Below are positions 1 through 11,559 of a DNA stretch of 64,000 bases, one piece after another. The DNA is from Micrasema longulum. Its lineage: Eukaryota; Arthropoda; Insecta; Trichoptera; Brachycentridae. The stretch is from assembly GCA_022494885.1 (NCBI GenBank), contig JAGVSM010001374.1, positions 1-64,000 on the forward strand, read 5' to 3'. The notes beneath the pieces are model-generated. The model did not search any database and was not told where the DNA came from. It saw only the letters and a program-made list of their open reading frames with translations. A program made the translations under genes and the position numbers. The number at the start of each line of letters is the position of its first letter. The first letter of the stretch is position 1.

Positions 1-484
1 AGTTGTGATAAACTACTGTAGATAGCGCATTCACTTAATGACATCCTTAGAATACGATCCGTAGCTGTATGCCAGGCAAACCACAAAAAAAGAAGTGTAT
101 TTTTTTCGTTTCCTTTTAACTTAAAGCATATAAAGTAAAAAAAGAAATAATAATGAAATTAAGAGGGTAAGCATTCGCGGTTACCGTGTATTTGACGACA
201 TTTAAGACTCTTCAGGTCATCCAAGTGCGGTATAAAGAAGAGACGCAAAAATAACATCCTTTTTAATAAAAAAAGAGAAAATTGACGATTGGAGCGAAAT
301 TGAGTCAGTTCTAAGAACAAAAATCTAGTACGGTAGTCATTGAATTACTAAGAAATGCTATAACGAGGTGACTAATGAATTGAGAAACCGTTGCATAACT
401 ATTTTAAAAAAAACATGTAATGTATGTCGGTAAATGCTTCAAAATAAATAATATACATTTTGTATTACATATTATTAAAAATCA
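1..484. other. AT-rich sequence, nothing recognised
   Basis: No convincing coding frame, RNA or repeat was seen. If the bun assignment to the right is correct, this is intronic sequence on the bun strand. Confidence 0.4.
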
Positions 485-885
485 CTTTTCAGCTTTTATT
501 TTAAAATGTAATTATTTTGTTCAGTGGTCTTCTAATTTTTTTTTATTATTTGTTAATAAACTATCACACTAAGACATTTTTTTTGAATTTTTATGTATCA
601 TATTATCAGCGCTACGAGTTTTTATAGTTTTGTAATTTTGAACAGAAGTTCTAGTCGATTTTCTGCTGATGAGTCGGTGGTGAGTCGGCTTTCCGAAAAC
701 CGGATATCTATCACAACGCTATTTTATGTTATCATTGGTTGATTCTTAAGAACTTGTGACGTGGTTCATTAAAAAAAAAAATTCGTAAAAGATGGAGAAA
801 CTTAGCTATACAACTAAATGCTCTAATTTTTACTGCGTGTAGGAAAACTTTTTTATATCCAACTTCCCGTAGTGCTGAACCTCAT
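485..885 (-). mobile_element. M1 non-autonomous DNA element, copy 1
   Basis: This is a reverse-oriented, diverged copy of the M1 family also found at 24130, 43022, 45477, 46390 and 60110. Shared landmarks are a GTTCAGTGGTCTTCT end, the block around ATTATCAGCGCTACGA, a GTGACG..GTTCATT block and a CTCTAATTTTTACTGCG end. No protein is encoded. The short inverted ends seen in the best copies (GGAACTTCAG against CTGAACTTCC at 45477-45870) suggest a DNA transposon derivative rather than a retroelement. Confidence 0.65.
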
Positions 886-1436
886 TATGTATAACCCCAC
901 GGTTATTAGTCATTAAAACACAGTTTTGTTGTATAGCTTTGGTGTTAAAACATTTTTTTTTGTAATTAAAAAAAATATGTATAACCTACGAGTACATAGT
1001 GAAAATATTGTAGAATATATATATTTTTTTAGCATAAAAGCGATTTTTGAAATTTGTTTTCAGAACTTAAGAATTTTCATTCCTTGCAATTTGTAAAAAA
1101 AAAACAAAATAACACTTATTTAAGAATGTATTTCAGCAAGATTAAGCGGTGGATTATACAATCAATGCTTAACCAGATTGCTTTCAAATGAAAAAGTTGG
1201 ATTTTGGCTGCGCAAATTTCATTATTTTTTAGCCCAGTGCGTATAATAATGGGTAAAACCACCCTCGAAAATATAATTAATAACTTAAAAATATATGTAT
1301 AACTAGGATAAAATCACCCACCAATAAGGCCACGGAAAAGTCGACCAAGGTGAACGAAAACTACCCGTTTAATACATGGAAAGTTTCCCTTTGTCAGACA
1401 GACAAAGTATTGGATGAATATCGATTATGTATTTAT
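886..1436. other. AT-rich sequence, nothing recognised
   Basis: Homopolymer A/T runs only. No feature could be supported. Confidence 0.4.
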
Positions 1437-1690
1437 GTCGACATCGTGGTGTAATGGTAAGCGCGTTTGCCTACCATTCAAGAGGTCTCGGGTTTGTTTC
1501 CCGACATGGTGATATGAAATATTTATTAAAAAAGGTGTGTCCACATTAAAATATTTCATAGTCCCTGGACTGGTACCTGAAGCGTTAGACTGATCATCTT
1601 ACCTTCATGTAACAAAAATGGTCAAGATACGCTGAGATTGGTGTACCAATGCAGTGCCTTATGCACCATTAGGTGCGGAAAGGGAATAAT
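1437..1690 (+). mobile_element. SINE-A, tRNA-derived, near full length
   Basis: The head looks like a tRNA gene with pol III boxes: an A box in GTGGTGTAATGGTAAGCG (about 1448) and a weakened B box GGGTTTGTTTCCC (about 1490). It resembles tRNA-Gly or tRNA-Asp but lacks a paired acceptor stem. It is followed by a conserved body (CTGGTACCTGAAGCG; GACTGATCATCTTACC; TGCAGTGCCTTATGCACC). The same body recurs at 25013, 42425 and 59354, which makes it a SINE rather than a functional tRNA. Confidence 0.75.
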
Positions 1691-2500
1691 AAATTGAAGA
1701 TTTCAAGGAACTATCGAAGTTCTGTAGAATTTATTGTAGCTTACATTGCATGGTAGTAAAAAAAAAACATGTTTACCTTTACGAATTATAGTTTTAAGGG
1801 AGGAACAATTACAGAAATGAGAGAAACTTAATAAATAAAATAAAAACATAACATAATAGCAGAATAATGTACTTTGGGGACATAAGCAATGAAATTTGCA
1901 CAGTTAAAATAAAACATGAAACTAATTACAAATTGAATTTTGATACTTCATAAACGATTTTTCCCATACTTTTATATTTTTTACGGTCTTATTTAAAATT
2001 AAATTCTATGACTTCCCTTTTTTCTAAGTGTGAGTGTGATTTTGACCTCTTCTCTAGTATTGTGATCGGGTTCGGGTTCCCTGTAATACATATATGTATA
2101 TTTTTTAATTCTGTGTTTTTATTAGAATTAATAATTTTGTGAGGGAATATCATTGTATTGTAAAATATTATTTCCTGAACAACAAATCTTCTGGTTCTTC
2201 CCAAATTTTTTAATTTTTTTTGCAATATTTTTCGTTGCCATCTTAGTGTTTTGATAAAAAGTTTCAATCGTGTATAGTTTGTAAATATTGAAGTTAAATG
2301 ATAATTATATTAAAGTTAATATTTGGACATTGATATAATATTATAATGTTTGTACTTTTTTAGGACCAAATAGATTAATAAAATTTAAGAATTGAAAAAT
2401 ACTTATGTGTAGCAGGTAAATAAAAGTTATCGTTAAATTTTAATGAAATTCCATAAAATGTTGTTAGTAAAACTATGAAATTTGTAAGTAAACACTTATA
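1691..2500. other. AT-rich sequence, nothing recognised
   Basis: No supported gene. A 92-codon frame on the minus strand (1989-2267) has low-complexity composition and no recognisable motif, so it was not called. Confidence 0.4.
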
Positions 2501-2625
2501 CCCGTATGCAGAGACAAACCTTAAGGTGAGGAAAGTACATCCTATTGTATTCACCTTCGGGTTATTCTCTGCATTTGAAATTAGAATGTACTTTCCTCAC
2601 CTTAAGTTTTGTCTCTGCATACGGG
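2501..2625. mobile_element. Short TA-flanked MITE with about 40-bp inverted repeats
   Basis: CCCGTATGCAGAGACAAACC at 2501 is mirrored by GTTTTGTCTCTGCATACGGG ending at 2625. The arms are near-perfect for about 40 bp and flanked by TA on both sides, as expected for a Tc1/mariner-type MITE. A decayed relative lies at 48031-48115. Confidence 0.8.
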
Positions 2626-4430
2626 TATTAGTAAATATTTTATTTTGTGACATATTAAACAAATGTACTATGTACTTTTACGAAAATCACTAGATTTAGT
2701 GATTAGAAAGAAAATAAATACACACCTAGTCACATCGTTTAATTGAAATATTACAAACAGAAAATTGACTACGAATTAACAGTATATATGTTTGTATTAT
2801 TTGCAAAGATCTATTTCGTTAAGTAAAACAATATTATGTTTGTTGTACGCCTTGTCAGGCAAAAAAAGCTTACGAAGGGCTTAGAAGTATCCAAAGTGTA
2901 ATTAAATGAAGACTGCAAATAAATTAGTTGAAGTCCTTGATGGCAACACGCCGCGTTGACAAATGTCATCGGTCGACTAAATCTACCTGGTATATTCCTG
3001 AAAGTTTCAAGAATAAATAGATGCACGTTTATTCCTGTTTTCATGGCTACTTTCAATGGCTGCGCGGTCAACGTCGTCAGTTCAGCCCGGCATAATGTAT
3101 ACTGGCTTCTATCTACTAATTACGCAAAATATATCAAGTGATTTTATTATCGACGAACGTACTTTAGAGTTCAAAACTATTCCTCATTATCTTTGCTTCC
3201 TGTTTTGAAAAGTACATTTTAGTGGACTGGGTACCTACTAAATTGGTGCAATATTATAGAAATGTATTTATCTTCATTATTTATTAGTTCATTAAAAAAA
3301 TACATATATTTGCGTTTTTATGAGTCGTGAATAATTGTGATAGAAAATGGTAATCAAGTCGTGTCAAAAAGGGGGTTCTAATTTCGGATTTCTGATCTGT
3401 CTGCTATGCTACTACGAGACGACTAACAAGTTCATTATGTAATAATGTATGTTAAAAACATAATGTTTCAACTCTGTGCAAACACAATAAAGGCAAGAAA
3501 TGTCTTACGCTTCAGATGCCAGTATATTTTAATGTTTAGCATATATTATTAAATAAATCATTTATATTTGAAGCCCTAACTTTGCAGTTTTTTTTCTCGA
3601 CTAAGAACCCAAATTAATACATGCCTTAATTTACCAAAGTTATTATTGCAGGTTATTCATATTAAATAAGTGGTTCAAAACAAAGTTGTTAATTTTTAAT
3701 TATTGTATATTATTTAAGTCTACCAAGGAAAGGGAAGAGATTTATTAACCCATGGTTATTTTTTGTAGTCAACCTTACCATAAAAAAAAGTTAAACGTTT
3801 TGTTATTTATTTAAGACTTCAAAAAATAAATTTTAAAAACTCCACTTTGGTGGGCTTATTGCTAAAAGAAATATCTTCCAGCCTACTAAAATCAGACTGG
3901 TAAAAATAAAAATTGGTAAAAATTAATACTTTTTTTGACATTTAAAACATATATAAATAAATTCAAATTTATTTTCAAATTTCAGCTGATTTTTAGTGGG
4001 TTGATAGAGCTTGCACATATGCACTTATTGATATAAAAAAAATATATTATACACATAACATGATGAGGAATGAAGGGTCAAGTACTTAGTTAGGTAGGAG
4101 ACAGGAAGAGGATCCGGGAAAGAAAGGGAATAATTTATTTTTTTTAAATTAAGAGTAGTTAGGTTATTCGTATGATTAGCCAACTGGACAATTTTATTGT
4201 GGCCGGGGACCACGTTTGATGCCCTACATCGCATTTCAAAACAGTAAAAACATATTTGCCCATCGCACAGGTAACATGATATCGGCAAAGATATTTTGTA
4301 ACCAAAAGACTGGAATAGATTTTGATGAACATTTTTTTGAATTCGGGCTTTACAATTATTTGTGTTAACCCGACGACACTTCAAGTGTAATTCTATAGTC
4401 TTCCATTAAGCTTAGTCACCGAGTGCACGT
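2626..4430. other. Mostly unassigned AT-rich sequence with one LINE 3'-end relic
   Basis: The only recognisable piece is at 3836-3882, which resembles the antisense of the CR1-like LINE 3' end at 40960-41010 (shared GGTGGGCTTATTGC..AAA and TTCTTCCA). The 119-codon minus-strand frame at 4025-4384 has no recognised domain. Confidence 0.4.
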
Positions 4431-4770
4431 GAATGGAGCATAAGCATACACGCGCATGTATATTTATACACAGATGCACGGATGCAGATAGAGATGGGCT
4501 CGCACACATGCACGGGAACATACAGGCGCAGGCGCGGCCCATATGCAACATACACTGTACGCATCCCAGTGGAGAGGAGAAAGCCGCCGCGCCGGTATAT
4601 AATTAAACGTCCTCACGCAGTCAGTCCGGCATTGGAGTGTACCAGATCGGTCACTCCACTCTTCACGCACCCGGTATCATGGACAAGGAAGAGGCACGCG
4701 GCGGGGGTGCGGGGAGGGGAGCGAGGCCGCACCGCCGCATGCACTGAACACTGAACCCCCACCCCCAACA
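4430..4770 (+). promoter_or_regulatory. GC-rich island with candidate TATA/Inr core promoter
   Basis: A CpG-containing island stands out from the AT-rich surroundings. It carries TATATAAT at 4596-4603 and, 27 bp downstream, TCAGTC at 4621-4626, an exact match to the insect initiator TCAGTY. GGTCA at 4649-4653 is close to DPE spacing but off by one. A short frame starting ATGGACAAGGAAGAG at 4679 follows. The strand is inferred from the TATA-to-Inr order. No linked exon could be proven, so this may drive a nested plus-strand transcript or be chance. Confidence 0.4.
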
Positions 4771-6534
4771 GCTGATATTGAAAGTGTACTATGGTATCGG
4801 TACCTAAATAGTTTCACATTTAATTAAGCCTTAAAATGCGGAGGGTGTAGTAAAAATTCTCACTTATAAACATAGCAACGGTTGTACCCGGTATTGAGCT
4901 GGAATAGCGACTATGCAAACTTATTCCACGCTTATACCACATAGCGATGGAAAATGCTCGCGATTTGTCACCTGTCACATTTGAAAATAGTAAAATGGAT
5001 TGAATTTATTTAGAATATTAACAATTTCTGAAATATGCGATTCTTATAAAGATTTTAAAGTGTGTAAAAATTATAATCAAATTCAACAAATTTTGCTTAG
5101 CAGAAGTAACAAAAATAATTCTTGTTATATTTTGATGTATTTAATGCTAGAAATATTTATTATAAGACATTTATATTAAAAACATAGACGCATCGAATCG
5201 TTTAAACATTTTACACTTATTTAATTATAAATTTGCATAAACCATTTTAACTTTAGAGTTTTACGTCGGACGTTTAAAAATTTCGCTATTGGTCTTATGA
5301 CTAATTAAATGTGAATTTGTGAGTGGTGTAATATCCAAGAATTGCCTTCATTCCATTTTACAATGAGTATTCTCTCTCAAAGGGCTTACGACATCCAGAT
5401 CACGCTGTTTATTCACAGTTCGTCCTTTTGGAAGAAATTCCGAGTGTAAAACACGATCGTAAGCAAATAATACAATCCAAAAATAAATACCATTTTATAT
5501 TTTTATTGACTTTGAATTAATTAATCACGCTTGACATGTTTGTTTATTTTTGTTATTAATACGAATAACTTATTAGTATTAACTAGTAACTGCACAGGCG
5601 CACGCAGCTTTTTAATAAATGTGCACAAAAATAAGGCAAAGTAAAAATATTAAATGAACAATGAAATATGCCTAGCATAGTAGTTATTCGGTTATAAATA
5701 TTTATATTAGTAACCTTCTTCTTATACCGGTTATAAATAGTGATACAGGGTACAGCAATAGTTATTCCATAGTGTGAGCTCGGTAAAAAGAAATCTAATA
5801 AGGCCTTTTAGACACAAGACACAGCACATAAAATATCAACACTTTATTCGTTTTGGTCAACGAGACTCCGTTTAAAGCACAAAAGTTGTTTTTTATTTTA
5901 ATAAGGACAAAAATATTTTTAAAGTTCTAAAGGTTATTTTTATAATAATAATAAAGGTTACTTTATCTTAATTTTTTCTTGCAACCCATTTAGCCTTTCA
6001 GGACGAAGAACGTAACACTGATTTAACATTAACTTTCATTTAACTTATTTTTTTGGTGTAATTGGTCATTGAATAGCGGGCTTCGGTTGGTCATGGATTG
6101 ACGGGTCAATCAAGCCACGATAGTACCAAATGTATTGTGATCAATGAGTTAGTATATATTATAAACCGATTTAAAAAAATAAAAATATGATATAATGCGT
6201 ATCAAGTATTAAACAAAATACTTCATACTATGCATGTATCATTTTTTCCTTGATCATAAAAGAAAAGTAGATCAAACAATGATAGTATTGTAATTTTTAT
6301 TACGAGGACACCGTATACAAGTTGTATTCGGGTTTCCTGCTTCTCAATCATATGCGAAAAACATGACAAATCGCTTGCTGATTTTAAGATTGTTACTATT
6401 TGACCGAAAAATAATGAAGACATTTTGAAATTTTGAATTACGAGTATTTAACGTTTTCAGAAAATCAAACAAAATGTATTGATTTGAAAATGGAAACTTT
6501 CGTATTTTTTGGTTTTATTAAAAGAAACGTAATC
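4771..6534. other. AT-rich sequence, nothing recognised
   Basis: No coding or repeat feature could be supported in this stretch. Confidence 0.4.
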
Positions 6535-6705
6535 ATTATCTTCTTCATCTTCTTATGGTTCCTCTCCCCGATGGAGGTTGGAAATCATCGTTGCGATTCT
6601 TACTTTGTTGGCAGCTGCCCTGAACAAGGACTGAATGCTGCAATGGAACCAGTCGCGCGAGTTCTAAAGCCAAGAGATGCGCCTTCTACCTGCACTACAA
6701 TATTA
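6535..6705 (-). mobile_element. RTE/CR1-like LINE C-terminal fragment
   Basis: The reverse strand translates to RRRISWL.NSRDWF followed by LFRAAANKVRIATMISNLH, the extreme C-terminus of a common insect non-LTR reverse transcriptase family. The same tail recurs at 47367-47445. It is 5'-truncated and not functional. Confidence 0.75.
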
Positions 6706-7854
6706 TATGAACATGAAAAATTGATCAGCTAAACGGAATTGGAAAAAGATTTTATTACAACACGGAAATTAATAACCACCTGCTTGAACCCGTGTCCTTC
6801 TGATTGAGTGTTCCAGTGATAAAAAGCATTTTAGTTGTCATAACTTTATATTATGATTTAATTATAAAACCTCAAAGTTTAAATATTCAATCACTGCAAA
6901 ACTTGTAAAAATTAAAATATCTCAAATTAAAAATTACAATTTCAAGACAAAACCTTGCTTTTTAAAAGTAGGCATTTTTTTTCAAAATCAATGGGTGGCA
7001 TGTTAATAAAGCGATGATACTAGGAAATGATTTAAAAAAATATCATCTTGTAGAATGGATATTTAAACCAAATAAATTCGAATTAAAACGAGAGGAACTT
7101 GAAACTGAAAAACATCTGTCACGGAACAGGTAGAAAATCTGTGCATTATACTATGCCAAAAAATATTTAATTATTATTCAATGATTCGTAGTGGAATACG
7201 ATTTGTGAGAAGTGATTATTAGAATTTGTAAATGAATGGTGGGTTAAAGCTTTGATGTTGTTTTACCACACCGCGCATTATGTATACATATGCTTTAATA
7301 GCGAATTATTTAACATAAATAATACTTTTGAATATAAATATGTAGAAACGTACGTAAAAAATCTCTATTTTTAGCTACAGTTTATCGTAAGACCGAGTTG
7401 TTCGAAGCCCGGCAAACGTAACATGACATGCTGCAACATTGTGTTATGAATTATAAGGCTTTGTAGATTTAACGTACTGCGTCTAATTATTTATCAGGTA
7501 AGCGTGCATTGTAATAATATCAATATTAATGCAGGTATGTAGGGCAATTTAGTTTATGTGCCCAATTCAGGCACGTTTCTAATAAACATCACATGCAAAT
7601 ATCAAGTTATGCGGAGTAACAAAATAAAAAAGCAATGATAATTGTATCTAGGAAAAAAATCATTTCAAACGCATCAGATGTGTTAGCAGATACGAGTTCA
7701 TGCAACCGAATAAGTTTATAATAAACATTCAGTCAAAACATGATACACTATCAACATAAGAATACACATAATACATGTACTTGCGAAATTGTCTTTTTGT
7801 ACAGAAACGTACGAAAATTACACATTGAATTAATCTAAACACTGTTTCATATAA
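6706..7854. other. Unassigned; isolated splice-donor-like site
   Basis: ATTTATCAG/GTAAGCG at about 7496 is a strong 5' splice-site match on the plus strand, but no coding exon could be defined upstream of it. Nothing else was recognised. Confidence 0.3.
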
Positions 7855-8181
7855 TTAATATATACAGTTTTGCCATTTTAATGGTAGTTTATTGATGCAT
7901 TTGCTGTAAAAGTCCTGTAAGCGGGAGTCGACAAATGGTATGGAGGCATTTGTCAATGTGGTGAATGTGGTTAATTCTTTAAATGGATTCGAAAGTATGT
8001 GAACGAACGACAACAGTCCGCATAATTCTGGCGAGTTTTCTGTGGTTTCCTCGTCATAACAGCAAATGCGGAGAAGATCCCGAAACAGGTCACAGCCGAA
8101 ACCTCCCACCCGGTCCTCGCATATTATAAACAATGACAAGTTTTTATTTAACCTTTCACTAAGCATCCAAAAATTACACAT
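7855..8181 (-). CDS. Unrecognised 108-codon open frame
   Basis: An ATG-initiated frame on the bun strand ends at a stop at 7855. Its composition is balanced and protein-like (Leu/Phe/Cys-rich helices, DLFRDLLRICCYDEETTENS, FKELTTFTTLTNASIPF), unlike the low-complexity frames around it, and local GC content is raised. The possible acceptor ATGCTTAG inside the first codons and the GTATAT donor near the end could instead make it an internal exon. I do not recognise the family. It could be a minus-strand exon, a gene-fragment insertion, or chance. Confidence 0.25.
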   Translation of the reverse strand: MCNFWMLSERLNKNLSLFIICEDRVGGFGCDLFRDLLRICCYDEETTENSPELCGLLSFVHILSNPFKELTTFTTLTNASIPFVDSRLQDFYSKCINKLPLKWQNCIY

Positions 8182-8640
8182 GATCCGAACGGGGGGACCA
8201 AACGACCCCAGCGCCTACTTGTATATGGCGTCAGGAGAATAAAACGTTGGAAGTGTTTATGAACGTGCAATAATTTATTCATGTTTTCGCGTACACATAT
8301 TTTACTCATTCGTGTATTTTATTCATTTTTGTTAGTTTGCCGAATGCTTATGTACCATAAAGTGAAATTGACTTGTATTATTTACGTCTTTTTTTCTTAC
8401 AATATAAAAAAACGACTATTACAAAATTGAAAAATAAAAAACAGGAAAATGCTTCTTTCTATTAATTTCACGATTACAAAAAATATACGGCAAATAGCTT
8501 TAGTAATACTTGAGTTATCGAATTAAAATCGGTCTATGGGGGATTTGAATCCCCCCCTTCGGTCCGGCTAGGTTAAAGTAATTGTAGAGGTAAATTATTT
8601 TTTGAAGTAAACGAATTTAATAAATAACTATTATTTTGAC
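8182..8640. other. Unassigned, with tRNA-like B-box hairpin
   Basis: GGGGGATT and AATCCCCC pair around 8538-8555. On the minus strand GGATTCAAATCC resembles a pol III B box, preceded by CCTAGCCGGACCGAAGG, so this may be a SINE remnant. The rest is AT-rich. Confidence 0.3.
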
Positions 8641-8835
8641 GTAAATATAAACATTTATAAATTATTATTAATATTTAAAGCATTAACTTTGTGGGTTTTG
8701 CATGTTGGTTTGCATGTTGGTTTAATTGGTGTCCTGACGAAGAGACGGGTATGTCTCGAAACCGGTAGACACAGAAAAGTCGGTAAGTGGTTATATACAA
8801 ATATTTAATTACATTTAGTAATTTATACATTTTAT
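8640..8835 (+). repeat. Interspersed repeat with CGAAACCGGTAGAC signature
   Basis: The block GACGAAGAGACGGGTATGTC, CTCGAAACCGGTAGACACAG, AAAAGTCGGTAAGTGG and TTATATACAAATATTTAAT is shared with 54325-54470. The DNA also holds a direct duplication of TTGCATGTTGGTT at about 8698-8725. The motif style resembles Penelope-like 3' ends, but that is inference. Confidence 0.5.
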
Positions 8836-9462
8836 AAATAAATGTAAATTTTTACATTTTAAGCAAGGTAAAAATAATGCCCACATTAAAACTAAGACTG
8901 TTCTGCTTTAACCCTCACCAGAATAACTGAGCCAATTTGGCCAGAAGTGAAAAAAAATAATTATTTGTTATTTCGAGATATTTGAAGTTTTACGGCATAC
9001 AATAAAATTTGGCATTGATATATTTTGTGTCTATTAGTGACATATTATGGAAAATAATTCAAATAACTACTTAGTAAGAGGGCTTGCAACGGTGACAGCC
9101 GCAGTCGCATTATGCTAATATTTCCATAATCAAATGTGAGTAATTAAATAAAACTTAATAGTTCAACTAAAACAAAAATTGAAGATAGAATATAGGTAAA
9201 TACATTTGATAATAATTTGGTAAGTGAAATCACATTTATCATAACAATTTTGTAGTTTCTTTCTATGGATATGTCCTCGCATGCATTTGAGGTTATATTT
9301 ATTTGGCTTATACTTAGCCATATCTAGCTTTCTATGCGTTAAACGGTTAAACGTTTCATTCATATTGACCATATTTGGCATTATATGCGTTTATAGTTAT
9401 ATTATTATTTTACAAATTATTCTATGCAATATATATTATTCAACTGTATTTATTATTTGCAG
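8836..9462. other. AT-rich sequence, nothing recognised
   Basis: No supported feature. It ends in a pyrimidine-rich stretch that could act as a 3' splice site for the next entry. Confidence 0.35.
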
Positions 9463-9587
9463 GCCGATTCAACTTTTTTGAGAGCAAAGAAAATGAAGAA
9501 AAGAAACCACTTATAAAACGAAAACTTCCCTTTAAAAGAAGTTTCTCAGATGAGTGTCGACCATCTTCCGGAATGGACCAGCCCTAG
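9463..9587 (+). CDS. Candidate terminal coding exon of an unknown plus-strand gene
   Basis: TATTTATTATTTGCAG is a good 3' splice site ending at 9462. It opens a frame beginning RFNFFESKENEEKKPLIKRK and running about 40 residues to TAG at 9585-9587. The frame is charged (Lys/Glu, then KRKLPFKRSF) and ends SSGMDQP, like a cytosolic C-terminal tail. The other two frames stop early. A possible poly(A) signal AATAAA lies at 9829-9834, giving a 3' UTR of about 250 nt. I recognise no family. It lies inside the putative bun intron on the opposite strand. A chance open frame is possible. Confidence 0.35.
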
Positions 9588-10242
9588 ATTAAAATGCGTA
9601 TAAGTAAATTGGAAAGAACACTCCCATATTAAATGCGAAGTATATTTGAGCATAAAGATAGAAACTGTTTTATAGATTTTTATAAATTGTAATAACATAG
9701 GTTTTTCATCAATACGCCGTAATTGTTTAAATATTATGACTTTTGCTGCGGTTTTTTTTTTAGTTAAAAAGAGCATTCAACTCTATTTTGTGTTCTTTAA
9801 AGTGAAAATGTATTTTTTATCTATTCTCAATAAAGCTATCGCGTAATCATGGTACATATGGCTAAGTTATACTTTGGACTTTAAATGCATGTAATATGTA
9901 AGGCCATGGATGGATCAATTTACTTTTCACCTTTTAAAATAAAAAATAAATAAAATAAAAAAATTTCTTAGATCATTCCAAGTGTCCTCCATAACATTTT
10001 TTTTCAAGACGTAAAAAACCTTTGCAGTAGAGGGTTAAATGTAGTCTGCGAGATTGCCAGGTTCCTTTCGCTTCTGCTTACAGAAAAACCGCCTGACCTA
10101 ATATGAGAGAAGATAACAGATATCTTTTTCTCAATTTTTTCTCATCATTCGTTGAAGGAGGAAAAACTTTGAAAGTGGGATAGAAAGGGGAAGGAATATT
10201 AATATTTATATCATATTAGGGGAAAAATATATTTTTGAAAAT
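9588..10242 (+). other. Possible 3' UTR, then unassigned
   Basis: AATAAA at 9829-9834 could serve the candidate exon to the left. The rest is AT-rich with no feature seen. Confidence 0.3.
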
Positions 10243-10650
10243 AAACCATGTCTATAACACAGAAAAGTTGCCAGAAATTAAAATGCACGCAACGATCCAT
10301 GGAAAGACAGATGCTCGGTGCATGTCTAAGAGACTGAATAAGAAATGAAGAAATAAGGCGCCGAACCGGAGTCGTGGATATCATGGATCGTGCAGCGAAA
10401 TTAAAATGGCCGTGGGCAGGGCACTTGGCGAGACAAAATGATGGCAGGACACCCAGAATAATAAAGTGGAGACCATGGGCAAACAAAACAAGTGTTGGAA
10501 GGCCACAGAAAAGATGGGTCGACGACGTTGCCTCTATTGCCGGTAAAACGTGGATGATGAAAGCGGGTGATAGGAAGAAATGGAGACGTTTGGAAGAGGC
10601 CTTTATCCAGCAGTGGAGAGAATAAGGCTGCAGAAGAAGCAGAAGAAGAA
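10243..10650 (+). mobile_element. RTE-like LINE reverse-transcriptase tail
   Basis: The translation gives IRRRTGVVDIMDRAAKLKW followed by AGHLARQNDGRTPRIIKWRP, then GRPQKRWVDD and RLEEAFIQQWRE before a stop at about 10625. That is the standard C-terminus of RTE-type endonuclease/reverse transcriptases in arthropods, with WAGHLAR and GRPQKRW as hallmarks. A stop interrupts the upstream part (about 10337). The 3' end runs into a GAAGAAG-rich simple repeat. An antisense relative lies at 57535-57835, in Mfsd6 intron 8. Confidence 0.85.
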
Positions 10651-11131
10651 GGGGAAAAAAGAGCCGAACGGCTTAGTATTTGTCACTAACCATAAACCGT
10701 TTCTTGACGCAAGAAAAATAATTACCTGCGTAAGAGCAACAAAAAATTTCGCGTCAAAACAAAATGGACAAACATCCTGTTATTTTGTATAAAGGGAATT
10801 TCGGGACTACCACAAATTATCACGAATTTTGAACACCGAGGTCAATAGGTAATCTCAAAGCTAAATTAAACAGATAAACGAAGTTGAGGTAGGAATGAGT
10901 ACTGTTATCAGTAAATAGACAACAGACACCAAACACCAAACTTCTAATTCAAATAAGGTAGCTAAGTAGGTTTATGTCACAGAGGGTTAATAACAAAAAC
11001 ACGTTTTGTGAGTTCAGCTTAGTTTCAGTGATGGCATAATCATATTTCGGGGTTCAGAATTGCAATTATGTAATTACAAAAATATGGCTTTGTGATAAAC
11101 GTAAATAAAGATTTTGATTCTATTAAACAAT
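10651..11131. other. AT-rich sequence, nothing recognised
   Basis: No feature could be supported. Confidence 0.4.
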
Positions 11132-11424
11132 GATCAGTATGGGCAAGAAGACATATTGGCATATTAAAATGAATTTTCACAATGAATCAAATAAAATAAA
11201 AAAACATAAAAAAACCAAATAGTTGCCTACTTCTGCGGGGGAGATGCGAGGGGGGCGCGGCTGAGCTGTTAGCGATGTATAAGACTCCCCCTCTCCCCTC
11301 CCCGTTTCTCCCCTGCAGAAGTAAGCAACCATTTGTTTTTTTTATATACATATTTAAAAAACAATTGTTCGTTCTAAAAATTAATTTTAATGAGCCAATA
11401 TGTCTTCTTGCTCACACAGATCAT
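11132..11424. mobile_element. Foldback element with GC-rich inner arms
   Basis: GGCAAGAAGACATATTGGC at about 11142 is mirrored by GCCAATATGTCTTCTTGC at about 11394. Inside, TTGCCTACTTCTGCGGGGGA at about 11223 is mirrored by a CCCCTGCAGAAGTAAGCAA block at about 11310. The outer arms are AT-rich and the core is G-rich on one side and C-rich on the other. No coding capacity was seen. Confidence 0.75.
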
Positions 11425-11559
11425 CGTGGTTTCGGATGTGACAGGGTTTAAAGAACACCCCGTATAATACATAGGTAGTAGGTATTAAGTAGAAACAATC
11501 ATATCAGGGTAAGAAAAATAAAATAATTATTTTATTACTACGTAGTACTAAAGTTGTAC

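Noticed and set aside
4482..4754. 90-codon frame across the GC island
   Set aside because: It overlaps the TATA/Inr signal and an opposite-strand frame of similar length. The Arg-rich composition fits GC-rich non-coding DNA.
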